From: an uncultured Latescibacterota bacterium
Lineage (GTDB): Bacteria; Latescibacterota; UBA2968; UBA8231
Reading direction: 5' to 3'
Assembly (NCBI GenBank): GCA_951813615.1
Contig: OX638377.1
Span: 1,736,001-1,800,000, forward strand
Length of the DNA: 64,000 bases
The position numbers were made by a program, and so were the translations under genes. Below the pieces are notes generated by a model. It did not search any database. It had not been told where the DNA came from and saw only the letters and a list, made by a program, of their open reading frames with translations. Below are positions 53,848 through 62,155 of this stretch, one piece after another (the first letter of the stretch is position 1; every line of letters starts with the position of its first letter).

Positions 53848-53860
53848 TGTTGAGATATAG

Positions 53861-54733
53861 ATGCTCGCTTTTCGCCTGTCAAGAAGAGTGATTGGCCTCT
53901 TGGTCCTGGCGATTTTGGGCGCACTAGCTGGAGCTTTATATTTTTTTGCGCCCGGGATAACCGGATACATCCAAGAGGTGCGGAGACCCACGGGCCAGAC
54001 CATCGCCGTGGAACTACCCGGTGATGCGACCATGGACATGGTGTGGATCGGCCGGGGTAGTTTCCTCATGGGCTCGCCCCTCGAGGAACCCGGACGGGAT
54101 CAGAACGAAGGACCGCAGCACCGAGTTACCATCAGCCGGGGCTTCTACATCGGGAAGTACGAGATCACGCAGGTTCAGTGGACCAGTGTCATGCAATCGC
54201 GACCGTGGGCAGGGAAGAGCCATGTCGAGGAAAATCCGCACCATCCGGCCGTGTACATCTCATGGGAAGATGTGCAGGAATTCGCGCGTCGTCTCAATCG
54301 GATGGCCGGAGCAGCAGTGTACCGCCTTCCCACGGCTGCGGAGTGGGAGTTCGCCTGCCGCGCTGGCACTGCGACGCCGTGGTCCTTTGGGGAAGACGAT
54401 AGCGCTTTGCAAAAGCACGCTTGGTACGCGGACAACACTTGGGAGGTGGACGAGCGCTACGGCCACGCTGTGGGTACCAAGCTGCCCAATCCATGGGGCC
54501 TGCACGACATGCACGGGAATGTGTGGGAGTGGGTTCAGGACTGGTATTCGAACGAGCCTTACAATAGCTCGCCCGAGGTCGATCCCAAGGGGCCGGCCAA
54601 GGGTTTTTTGCGCGTCGGTCGCGGCGGGGCCTTTGGCAATTACGGCCACGTCCTGCGGTCGGCCAATCGCTCGGGCGGTGACCCGACCAGCCGCAATGCC
54701 GGCACTGGAGCCCGATTGGTGCGCCAAGAGTAG
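53861..54733 (+). CDS. membrane-anchored SUMF1/FGE-domain protein without the FGE cysteines
   Basis: 290 residues. An N-terminal membrane segment (VIGLLVLAILGALAGALYFF) is followed by the FGE-sulfatase fold: MVWIGRGSFLMGSP, YEITQVQWTSVMQ, YRLPTAAEWEFACRAG, LHDMHGNVWEWVQDWY and RGGAFGNYGHVLRSANRSGG. Aerobic formylglycine-generating enzymes need two Cys near the C-terminus, just past this last motif; they are absent here. It is therefore more likely a binding or structural member. The short gap to the divergent gene leaves little room for two promoters. Confidence 0.8.
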   Translation: MLAFRLSRRVIGLLVLAILGALAGALYFFAPGITGYIQEVRRPTGQTIAVELPGDATMDMVWIGRGSFLMGSPLEEPGRDQNEGPQHRVTISRGFYIGKYEITQVQWTSVMQSRPWAGKSHVEENPHHPAVYISWEDVQEFARRLNRMAGAAVYRLPTAAEWEFACRAGTATPWSFGEDDSALQKHAWYADNTWEVDERYGHAVGTKLPNPWGLHDMHGNVWEWVQDWYSNEPYNSSPEVDPKGPAKGFLRVGRGGAFGNYGHVLRSANRSGGDPTSRNAGTGARLVRQE

Positions 54734-54796
54734 TCATAGATATAGCTAGCCCACGCCACCCCTCGCTCGCTTGCGGGTCACAAAGCGAATTTCCCT

Positions 54797-56128
54797 ATGG
54801 ACTCCAAGGTGAATCCGATGGACAAATCTCCTGCTGCTGAAACCACTGGCGCACCCGCCCCACAGGTGCCCCGGACTTTTTTTCAGTACCTGCGCTCTTT
54901 TGGGCCGGGCATAGTCATCGCAATGACCTGGATGGGTGCCGGCGACGTGGTCGAGTCGGCCGTGGCCGGTGGCAACTATGGGTACGCGCTGATGTGGGTT
55001 TTGGCGCTGGCGCTGGTGGTGCGCTTCCTGTTCGTATCCCTGATCGCCAAATACCAATTGTGCAACCAGCGGGGCGAGGGAGTCTTGGATGGGCTGGGCC
55101 GTCTGCATCCTTGGTATCCTCCCTTTCTAGCGCTGATGGGCTTCGTCATCGGACACATCCAGGGCGCGTACCTCATTGTGGGGATCGGCGAAATCTCGGT
55201 CAATGTGACGGGCATCGGGTACGTCTGGCTGTGGGGTCTGTTTTGGAATTTGGTGACGCTGGTCATTGTCTTCCGCCCGGAGTACGGCCGCCTCGAGTTG
55301 CTCTTCAAGGTCCTGCTGGGCTTGCTCTCGGTCTCCTTCCTGGGCGCGGCCCTGTGGGTCGGGCCCTCCCCGACCAAAATCCTGCAAGGCGTCTTTGCTT
55401 TCGACCTGCCCGGACAGGTTGGACCTTTTGGTTCGCTCATAGTAGCCATCGGGCTGATCGGGACCATCGGCGGATCGCTGGCCAATCTGGTCTACCCTTA
55501 CTTCCTAGAACAAAAGGGTTGGATCGGGCCTGCGTTCCGCCGCGTGCAGTTCTACGATCTCCTGCTGGGGATTGTCGTCCTAATCGTCCTTGATCTAGCG
55601 ATCTGGACTCTGGGTGCCGAAGTGCTCCATCCGCGCGGTTTGACCATCGCAGAGATGGACGATCTGCCCCGACTGCTGAGCACGATCCTCGGAGAGGGTG
55701 GCCGTTTATTGTTCTATCTGGGACTCTTTGCCGTCCTGTACACGGGTCTAGTGGGGCAGGCTCTTGGTTTTGGTGCCCTGTGCTCCCACGGGTACCAACG
55801 CTGGCGGGCCGGTCCAGAAGTAAAGTTGCAGGCGTACCAAGCGCATCCGAGCTATCGGTGGGTCGTAGTCTGGTGTCTGATTTCCCCAGTCGTCTGGACT
55901 GCGCCCGGTATGCCGGGCTTTGTCGTCATGACCGTCTTCGTCGCTAGTGCCTCAGTGGTATTGATCCCCCTGCTCGTGGGTGGCTTGTGGTGGATTACCG
56001 CCAAGGCGGAGTACATCGGCGCAGAGTACAAGAATCGCCTGTGGGAGAACGTCCTCATGGGCGTGTTGTTTGCCTTGGGACTGTGGGGGGCTTACGGTTC
56101 GGTAAAGTCGATCGCGGAGTCGTTTTGA
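54797..56128 (+). CDS. Nramp-family transporter with altered metal-binding motifs
   Basis: 443 residues, about eleven membrane helices. RSFGPGIVIAMTWMGAGDVV corresponds to the first helix of Nramp transporters, where DPGN normally supplies metal ligands; here the segment is GAGDVVESA. The usual helix 6 MPH motif is also not seen; the corresponding region reads LIGTIGGSLANLVYPYFL. It may carry a different ion or act differently, as described for other Nramp-related branches. ATG 54797; the next gene begins 46 bases after its stop. Confidence 0.75.
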   Translation: MDSKVNPMDKSPAAETTGAPAPQVPRTFFQYLRSFGPGIVIAMTWMGAGDVVESAVAGGNYGYALMWVLALALVVRFLFVSLIAKYQLCNQRGEGVLDGLGRLHPWYPPFLALMGFVIGHIQGAYLIVGIGEISVNVTGIGYVWLWGLFWNLVTLVIVFRPEYGRLELLFKVLLGLLSVSFLGAALWVGPSPTKILQGVFAFDLPGQVGPFGSLIVAIGLIGTIGGSLANLVYPYFLEQKGWIGPAFRRVQFYDLLLGIVVLIVLDLAIWTLGAEVLHPRGLTIAEMDDLPRLLSTILGEGGRLLFYLGLFAVLYTGLVGQALGFGALCSHGYQRWRAGPEVKLQAYQAHPSYRWVVVWCLISPVVWTAPGMPGFVVMTVFVASASVVLIPLLVGGLWWITAKAEYIGAEYKNRLWENVLMGVLFALGLWGAYGSVKSIAESF

Positions 56129-56174
56129 TGTCCGGGCGATGTAGAGCGGAAACGCGGCGACCACAAAGCCTATT

Positions 56175-57962
56175 ATGAAACCGATTTTAGTTGGTCTTTG
56201 CCTGTACCTAGGGTGCGATACAGCCCCGCCGCCCGTGCGCTTTAGGGATGTCACGACCCCGGCCGGGATTGACTTCGTCCACATCGACGGCGTTTCAGGG
56301 ACGTATTTCTTGATAGAGACGTACGGTGCTGGCGGAGGATTCTTCGACAGCGATGGCGACGGCGATTTGGACATCTACCTCGTCAATGGCTTTGATCTGG
56401 GCGGCATCCAAACTGCGCCCATCAATCTCGACCACCGGCGGGGAGGGACCTATTGGGTCGAGCGGCCGGACCAAGTGAGGTCTGCGGAGTCGGGAGTCAT
56501 CGACTTCTCAATGCTAGACGACGCCAACGATCGGCGTGCTGCCAATGTATTGTACCGCAATAATGGCGACGGCACCTTCACCGATATCAGCCGGGAATCC
56601 GGGGCCGACGATACGGGCTATGGCATGGGCTGCGCGGTGGCCGACTACGACAATGACGGCGACCAAGATCTGTACGTGACGAACTACGGCCGCAATGTGC
56701 TGTACCGCAACGAGGGGGACGGCACCTTTACCAATGTGACGGATCGGGCCGGGGTAGCGGCTCCGCAGTGGAGTTCGAGCGCGGCCTTTTTTGACTACGA
56801 CGACGATGGGTACCTCGACCTGTACGTGGTCAACAACGTCGATTTCACGTTCGCTACCAACAAAGTGTGCGGCGGCTTTGTCGGCACGACCCCTTTAGGG
56901 CTGCTGGCCATCACCGAGCGCACCCGTTCGTATTGCGCGCCTTCCGACTACGGGGGCGTACCCGACGCACTCTTCCACAACGAGGGGGATGGGACCTTTA
57001 CTGACGTATCTGCTATAACCGGCATTGTGGATTTGGCTGGCAAGGGTCTGGGCGTGGTCGCTTGGGACTTTGACGCCGACGGCGACCAGGACGTATTTGT
57101 CGCCAACGACGGCATGGAGAACTATCTCTTTCGCAACGAGGGGGACGGCACCTTCACCGATGTCGCGCTGCAGGTGGGCGCGGCCTTTAACGCCGACGGC
57201 GATGACGAAGCCTGTATGGGGGTGGACTTTGGCGACTACGACAACGACGGCGACTTTGATCTCTTTGTCACCAACTTTTCCCACGAGACCAACACGCTCT
57301 ATCGCAACGAGGGCGGGCGCTTCAAAGATGTGACAGAGGCCGTCGGCTTGGGACGGCCAAGTTGGCGTTTTCTGGGCTTTGGCACGAATTTCCTCGATTA
57401 CGACAACGATGGCGACCTCGACCTGTACGTGGCCAATGGCCATGTTCTCGACAAAATCGCCCTGTTCCAGTCCGGTGTGGAATACGCCCAAGAGCACCAG
57501 CTCTTTCTCAACGATGGAACGGGTCGCTTCGCCTTGGCGGACACTAACTCGGGCGCCTGGTTCGCCCTTGCGCAGGTCGGCCGGGGCACGGCCTTTGGCG
57601 ACTACGATGGGGATGGGGATATCGATATCCTAGCGACCAATGGCGGCGGGCCAGCCAAACTGGTCCGCAATGAGGGAGGCAACGCGCACAACTGGTTGCT
57701 GGTGCGCACCGAGGGCACCCACGGCAATCGGGACGGCGTGGGCACCCAAGTGAAAGTGGTCGCCGGCGATCTGGTCCAGGTGCGGCAGGTGCGCAGCGGC
57801 TCTAGCTATCTGTCGATCAGCGATCCGCGACTGCACTTCGGGCTGGGCACCAAGCAGCTCGTCGATTTGGTCGAAGTGCGTTGGACCAGTGGGACGGTCC
57901 AGCGAATCGAGGATGTCCCCGTCAATCAGGTTCTGTCGATCAAAGAGAGGCGAGAGCCTTGA
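56175..57962 (+). CDS. FG-GAP/VCBS and ASPIC-UnbV lipoprotein (CRTAC1-like)
   Basis: 595 residues. Short signal with lipobox LYLGCD. Seven or more repeats of the NxxGDGTFTDV plus DYDNDGDxDLYV type, with clear calcium loops (SDGDGDLDIY, FDADGDQDVFV, YDGDGDIDIL). A Cys pair (NKVCGG, RSYCAP) sits in one inserted loop. ASPIC/UnbV-like end VKVVAGDLVQVRQVRSGSSY and VRWTSGTVQRIEDVP. Its stop overlaps the TTG start of the next gene. Confidence 0.85.
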   Translation: MKPILVGLCLYLGCDTAPPPVRFRDVTTPAGIDFVHIDGVSGTYFLIETYGAGGGFFDSDGDGDLDIYLVNGFDLGGIQTAPINLDHRRGGTYWVERPDQVRSAESGVIDFSMLDDANDRRAANVLYRNNGDGTFTDISRESGADDTGYGMGCAVADYDNDGDQDLYVTNYGRNVLYRNEGDGTFTNVTDRAGVAAPQWSSSAAFFDYDDDGYLDLYVVNNVDFTFATNKVCGGFVGTTPLGLLAITERTRSYCAPSDYGGVPDALFHNEGDGTFTDVSAITGIVDLAGKGLGVVAWDFDADGDQDVFVANDGMENYLFRNEGDGTFTDVALQVGAAFNADGDDEACMGVDFGDYDNDGDFDLFVTNFSHETNTLYRNEGGRFKDVTEAVGLGRPSWRFLGFGTNFLDYDNDGDLDLYVANGHVLDKIALFQSGVEYAQEHQLFLNDGTGRFALADTNSGAWFALAQVGRGTAFGDYDGDGDIDILATNGGGPAKLVRNEGGNAHNWLLVRTEGTHGNRDGVGTQVKVVAGDLVQVRQVRSGSSYLSISDPRLHFGLGTKQLVDLVEVRWTSGTVQRIEDVPVNQVLSIKERREP

Positions 57963-59926
57963 ATACAGCGGCCCAAGGAGCAGTGCAGACAAAGCCTCAG
58001 TCCTCGGGTTTGACGGCGAAGGCTGTGATTTGGGGGTGCGCATTGTCGCTGGCCACCAGCATGGGGGCCTTGCACAGCACCTTCATCAATGCCTCATGGA
58101 TGGCTCTCAACATCAGCGTGCCCATCGCCTTGTTCGTCTTTTTTCTCTTCGTCGCCGTCCTCCACCCTTTGCTCTCCCGACTCTACCACCGGCTGGGTTT
58201 AAGCCGGGCAGAGCTAGGGGTGGTATTCATCATGACGATGATGGCCGCCACCGTGCCGACGGAAGGGTACGTCGAGCACATGGTCCCCAAGATCGCTAGC
58301 GTGCTGTACTACGCCACGCCGGAAAACGAATGGGCCGACCTGATCCATCCGCATCTCAAAGAGTGGATTGCGCCCCAGGACGAGGAGGCCGTGCGCCATT
58401 TTTTTGAGGGCCTGCCGCTGGGCGAGCCCATTCCCTGGGGAGTGTGGATACAACCGCTGAGTTATTGGGGGTTTTTCTTTTTGGTACTGTGTTTCGTGAT
58501 GCTGTGCATGATGGTGGTGTTGCGCCGGCAGTGGGTCGAGCACGAACGGTTGGTCTATCCGCTGGTGAAACTGCCGTTGGAGATGATTGCGGAAGGGGAG
58601 GGCAAAAGACTTTGGGGGCCGTTTTTTCGGCGTCCACTGATGTGGCTGGGTTTTGCGCTCCCATTCGTCATTTTGAGTTTGAACGCCCTACACAGCTACT
58701 ACAATTACATCCCCGCAATCGCCTTGGAGACTAGTCTGCCTCTCTTCCGCAATACTTTAGTCCTACCCATCGGTCTCAGTTTTATGAGCTTGGGTTTCGC
58801 CTATTTCGTCAATTTACAGGTACTCTTGGGAATCTGGGTTTTCTTTTTGCTGCTGACAGTGCAGCAGGGCACTTTGGGGATTCTGGGGATTGCTATGACC
58901 GAGCGGATGACCGGCTATAGTACGTCAGCTGCGATCCCGGCGCACGAGGGCATGGGGGCGCTGATCGCCTTTGTACTCTTCAGCCTGTGGGTGGCCCGAG
59001 ACCATTTGCGGGCCGTGTGTCGCAAGGCTTTTCGGGGCGATCCGACGGTGGACGACTCTACGGAGATGCTCTCGTATCGCACGGCCGTGTTCGGCATTTT
59101 GGTTGGCATGGTGGTGCTGGGCGTGTGGCTTGAGCAATCTGGGCTGCCGGGCTGGCTGGTATTTTGGTTCTTGTTCGTAGCTTTTGTGCTCTTTGTGGGC
59201 TTGACCCGCTTTGTCGCCGAAGCCGGGTTGGCGACCATTCGCGCTCCCATTTATCCCCAGCCACTCATGACTTCAACTGTGGGGACGACGGCGATTGGCT
59301 CGGAGGGTTTAGTCGCCTTGGGGATGACGTACGGTTGGATTTTAAAGGTGCGCATATTCGCTATGGCTGCGTGTGCCAATGTGCTGAAGATCGACGGAGA
59401 ACTTCACGGTGAGGGACTGAATCGGCGGCGGCTCTTTTGGGCTTTGGCTTTATCCCTGGTGGTTAGTCTGCTGGCATCGAACTGGTTTCTATTGCATCAA
59501 GCCTACACGTACGGAGGCATCAACCTCAACCAGTACTTTTTTGTGCGGGCCCAAAATCCCTTCGGGGATGTGGCCGGCTGGATCGACAATCCGACGACTG
59601 TGAACTGGGAAGGGTGGTTCTACATGCTGGTGGGTGCGATAGTCATGGTGGGGCTGATGGTGGCGCGGCACTTCCTGTTGTGGTGGCCTCTGCACCCGGT
59701 CGGTTTTCCCATTGCCACAACGGCCGTGGCTACTCAGATCTGGTTGAGTATTTTCCTAGTGTGGGCGCTCAAGAATTTGGTGTTGAAGTACGGGGGGCCG
59801 ACTCTGTACCAGCGGCTCCAGCCGTTTTTTTTAGGGCTGATCTTGGGCAATGTAACTGCGGGTGGGCTCTGGTTCGCGATTGATGGCATCACCGGCATGC
59901 AGGGCAATATTCTGGTCTACTATTGA
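57959..59926 (+). CDS. large multipass membrane protein, DUF6785/6784-like (copy 2)
   Basis: 655 residues. Close paralogue of 48701-50662 along the whole length: ALHSTFINASWMALNISVP, ATVPTEGYVEHMVPKIASV and the same C-terminal GNILVYY/F. TTG 57959 overlaps the upstream stop and follows an AGAGGCGAG ribosome site; GTG 57983 is possible. In this copy it is coupled to an FG-GAP lipoprotein, whereas copy 1 follows a lipoprotein and FlgD-module proteins. That supports a shared role with surface proteins. Confidence 0.75.
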   Translation: MNTAAQGAVQTKPQSSGLTAKAVIWGCALSLATSMGALHSTFINASWMALNISVPIALFVFFLFVAVLHPLLSRLYHRLGLSRAELGVVFIMTMMAATVPTEGYVEHMVPKIASVLYYATPENEWADLIHPHLKEWIAPQDEEAVRHFFEGLPLGEPIPWGVWIQPLSYWGFFFLVLCFVMLCMMVVLRRQWVEHERLVYPLVKLPLEMIAEGEGKRLWGPFFRRPLMWLGFALPFVILSLNALHSYYNYIPAIALETSLPLFRNTLVLPIGLSFMSLGFAYFVNLQVLLGIWVFFLLLTVQQGTLGILGIAMTERMTGYSTSAAIPAHEGMGALIAFVLFSLWVARDHLRAVCRKAFRGDPTVDDSTEMLSYRTAVFGILVGMVVLGVWLEQSGLPGWLVFWFLFVAFVLFVGLTRFVAEAGLATIRAPIYPQPLMTSTVGTTAIGSEGLVALGMTYGWILKVRIFAMAACANVLKIDGELHGEGLNRRRLFWALALSLVVSLLASNWFLLHQAYTYGGINLNQYFFVRAQNPFGDVAGWIDNPTTVNWEGWFYMLVGAIVMVGLMVARHFLLWWPLHPVGFPIATTAVATQIWLSIFLVWALKNLVLKYGGPTLYQRLQPFFLGLILGNVTAGGLWFAIDGITGMQGNILVYY

Positions 59927-59972
59927 ATGCCGTTTGGAAGATCTGGGGCGCGCTATCTTACAACAAATATTT

Positions 59973-60014
59973 GGGGGCATCCGCAGGCTGTTGCAAGCCA
60001 CACCGGATGCCCCC
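59973..60014. terminator. bidirectional stem-loop between convergent genes
   Basis: GGGGGCATCCG (59973-59983) pairs exactly with CGGATGCCCCC (60004-60014). It stands 46 bases after the multipass gene and 36 before the end of the convergent Cache gene, so it may end transcription from both sides. Confidence 0.7.
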
Positions 60015-60049
60015 ATTCATTTCTTTAGCACTCATTCAAGTGTGTTTGT

Positions 60050-60619
60050 CTAAAAGCGACTTTTGAGCTGTCCCCAGGACTGATCTTCAACCGCCGTAGA
60101 AGCGGGTGCTGGATAAAAGCCAGAGCCCAAGACAAAATCTTGGCCGAGAGCACTATAGGGGATGCCGTAGCTCACTTTAGGCGAGCCGGTTTCTTCGTCC
60201 CCTTCTACTGCTGGATCGGGCCAAAGATACTCGACGTAGCCGCCTCCCTCAGCCGCCACTGCGATGAGCTCTTGAAGAATTTTGACTCCGTTGGCGTCTT
60301 CGAGGTCGATCATGTTTTGGCCCTCGAGATCTGGATTATCTCCGTGGAGTAGAAAGGTGCCATCAGTGGTAAAAACAAAGAGGTAGATGGACCCCTGCTT
60401 CCAAGGTCCTTCGGTTCTGAATTCCTGCAAGACAGCTAGGTACTCGGGAAGGCTTGAGGCGTTATCTGCATACGCCTTTGCCGCGTGTACAAAGGCCTTC
60501 AGGGTTTCTCGGTCCACTACATCACTGGCCGTTACCTCCGGGTCTTGGGCGATGGCGGGATGCACGGCGGGCGAGAGGGCAGCGAGCGCTAGGATGAGTG
60601 CTGCGGTCAGACGCTTCAT
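60050..60619 (-). CDS. secreted single-Cache protein with WGQLKSRF tail
   Basis: 189 residues from ATG 60619 (AAAGGAG upstream); longer frames lack family sequence. Signal peptide RLTAALILALAALSPAVHPA. Cache-type sensor fold: ETLKAFVHAAKAYADNASSL, GSIYLFVFTTDGTFLLHGDN and GGGYVEYLWPDPAVEGDEET. No transmembrane or signalling domain, so it is a secreted ligand-binding or stored protein. It ends AVEDQSWGQLKSRF, identical in the last eight residues to its neighbour. Likely downstream in the same transcript as the two-Cache gene. Confidence 0.8.
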   Translation of the reverse strand: MKRLTAALILALAALSPAVHPAIAQDPEVTASDVVDRETLKAFVHAAKAYADNASSLPEYLAVLQEFRTEGPWKQGSIYLFVFTTDGTFLLHGDNPDLEGQNMIDLEDANGVKILQELIAVAAEGGGYVEYLWPDPAVEGDEETGSPKVSYGIPYSALGQDFVLGSGFYPAPASTAVEDQSWGQLKSRF

Positions 60620-60725
60620 GACGATCTCCTTTCTTTTGCTAAGTATGAATGATATGGAATAAGATACGCCCGACCCTGCAAAAAATCTATTGGCCAAGCC
60701 CACCTGCATAATGCGTGTCCTATAG

Positions 60726-61793
60726 CTAAAAGCGACTTTTGAGCTGTCCCCAAGATGGTTCTTCAACCGCCGTAGCAGCGGCTCCTGTATAGAACCCGGC
60801 ACCAAAGACATAGTCCTGATCTCGGAACGTGAAGAGCTCAGCGTAGGTCACCTTGGGCGAACCCGTGTCTTCGTCGCCGGTCACCGCCGGATCGTCGAAG
60901 TTATACTGGACAAAGCCGCCGCCCTCTTTGGCCACTCTAATAATTTCCCGGAGGTACTTAACCCCGTTTACATCCTCCTTATCGAGGTCGCTCGTATTGA
61001 GCTCTAGCGACGTATCGACACCGTGAAATAACACGTAACCGTCCGTGGAAAACACAAAGAAGTAAACGGAGCCTTTTTTCCAGGGACTGCCTTCTTCCCT
61101 GAAGATAGCCCGTTGTTGCATGAATTGTTCGAGCCCGATTTGTTCCACGGCAGTGAGAAAGCTCTCTTTTGCACCATGCACAAAAGCCTTGAGCGTCTCC
61201 CGATCCACTACGTCGGCGGCCGTGACCTCGGGGATGGGCATGATAGACGGATCTAGCGGAGGCAAGCTGGCTTGCGAGAGATTCTGGTAATAGCCGCCGA
61301 TTAGGATTATCGGAGTTCCGGTTGTGCCGGAGACATAGCTGGTGGCATAGGCGACCTTGGGGGTGTCCTCGTCGCCGTCCACCGCGGGATCGTCCCAGTA
61401 ATACTCGACAAAACCGCCGCCGGCATTCGCGGCTTCGATGAGGGCTTGCACCACCTTATTCCCTCGGGCGTCTTCGGTGTCGTTCAGGTGCTTGCCGTTG
61501 GCACTCGGATCACCAGCGTGAAAAATCACCGTGCCATCCGCCTGCATGAGGATGAGGTACGTATTGCCGTGTTTCCAATCGCCCTCGCTACTGAGAGCGA
61601 TAGTATATGGGGCGAAGTCGTTCGGGTCGGTAAAGGTCTCCGACCATGCTCTGGCGTCTTCGACAAAAGCCTGCAGGGTTTCCCGGTCCACCACCTCGCT
61701 GGCGGTTGTCTCCGGGGATTGGGCGGCGGCGGGATAGGCGGCGACGAAGAAGCCGGCCAGCCCTAAGATGAGTGCTGCGGTTAGACGCTTCAT
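60726..61793 (-). CDS. secreted double-Cache protein with WGQLKSRF tail
   Basis: 355 residues from ATG 61793 (AAGGAGA upstream). Signal peptide RLTAALILGLAGFFVAAYPA, nearly the same as its neighbour's. Two Cache units in tandem, each starting VVDRETLxAFV and containing xxGxVYFFVFSTDG-type strands and a GGGFVxYxxDDPAVxGDED motif. It ends AVEEPSWGQLKSRF. The single-Cache gene 106 bases downstream most resembles the second unit, so the pair arose by duplication. It is served by the sigma54 promoter at 61860. Confidence 0.8.
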   Translation of the reverse strand: MKRLTAALILGLAGFFVAAYPAAAQSPETTASEVVDRETLQAFVEDARAWSETFTDPNDFAPYTIALSSEGDWKHGNTYLILMQADGTVIFHAGDPSANGKHLNDTEDARGNKVVQALIEAANAGGGFVEYYWDDPAVDGDEDTPKVAYATSYVSGTTGTPIILIGGYYQNLSQASLPPLDPSIMPIPEVTAADVVDRETLKAFVHGAKESFLTAVEQIGLEQFMQQRAIFREEGSPWKKGSVYFFVFSTDGYVLFHGVDTSLELNTSDLDKEDVNGVKYLREIIRVAKEGGGFVQYNFDDPAVTGDEDTGSPKVTYAELFTFRDQDYVFGAGFYTGAAATAVEEPSWGQLKSRF

Positions 61794-61859
61794 GATGATC
61801 TCCTTGCTTTTGATTAGTGCGAATGACATGGGAAAAGACATGCTTAATCCCACGTCTTA

Positions 61860-61878
61860 ATGCACAATCTGTGCCAAG
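61860..61878 (-). promoter_or_regulatory. sigma54 promoter P4 for the Cache genes
   Basis: On the minus strand CTTGGCACAGATTGTGCAT: GG at 61875-61874, GC at 61863-61862, ten bases apart. It lies ~67 bases before ATG 61793. The sequence and its upstream ~230 bp match P3. Confidence 0.8.
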
Positions 61879-61954
61879 TCGTCGAAAAACGGATAAGTCT
61901 TTTATATAAAGGATGTTATATGATCGAGATGTGGAGGTGGGAAATTCCACGGTG

Positions 61955-62072
61955 ACGCATAATGCGACGATCAAATAGCGCTGAAGGAGCGGAGGAAGAA
62001 GCTAACCATTTGAAATTAGGTGGGTTATGGATTGGTTTATTGGAAAATTTGGCGAGTCGCAACATTGTCGCA
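61955..62072 (-). promoter_or_regulatory. two palindromic activator sites upstream of P4
   Basis: Near site CGCATAATGCG at 61956-61966, ~86 bases from the GG of P4; far site GCAACATTGTCGC at 62059-62071, ~190 bases away. These match the order and spacing of the sites upstream of P3. The 61794-62155 stretch holds no gene apart from this control region. Confidence 0.55.
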
Positions 62073-62155
62073 TCCTGCAACAGTTAATAGGCCGAAAAAA
62101 ATCTATCAGACGAGCCCGCCTGCAAAAAGCGTGTTACCGAGATAGCTCAAGCCGG

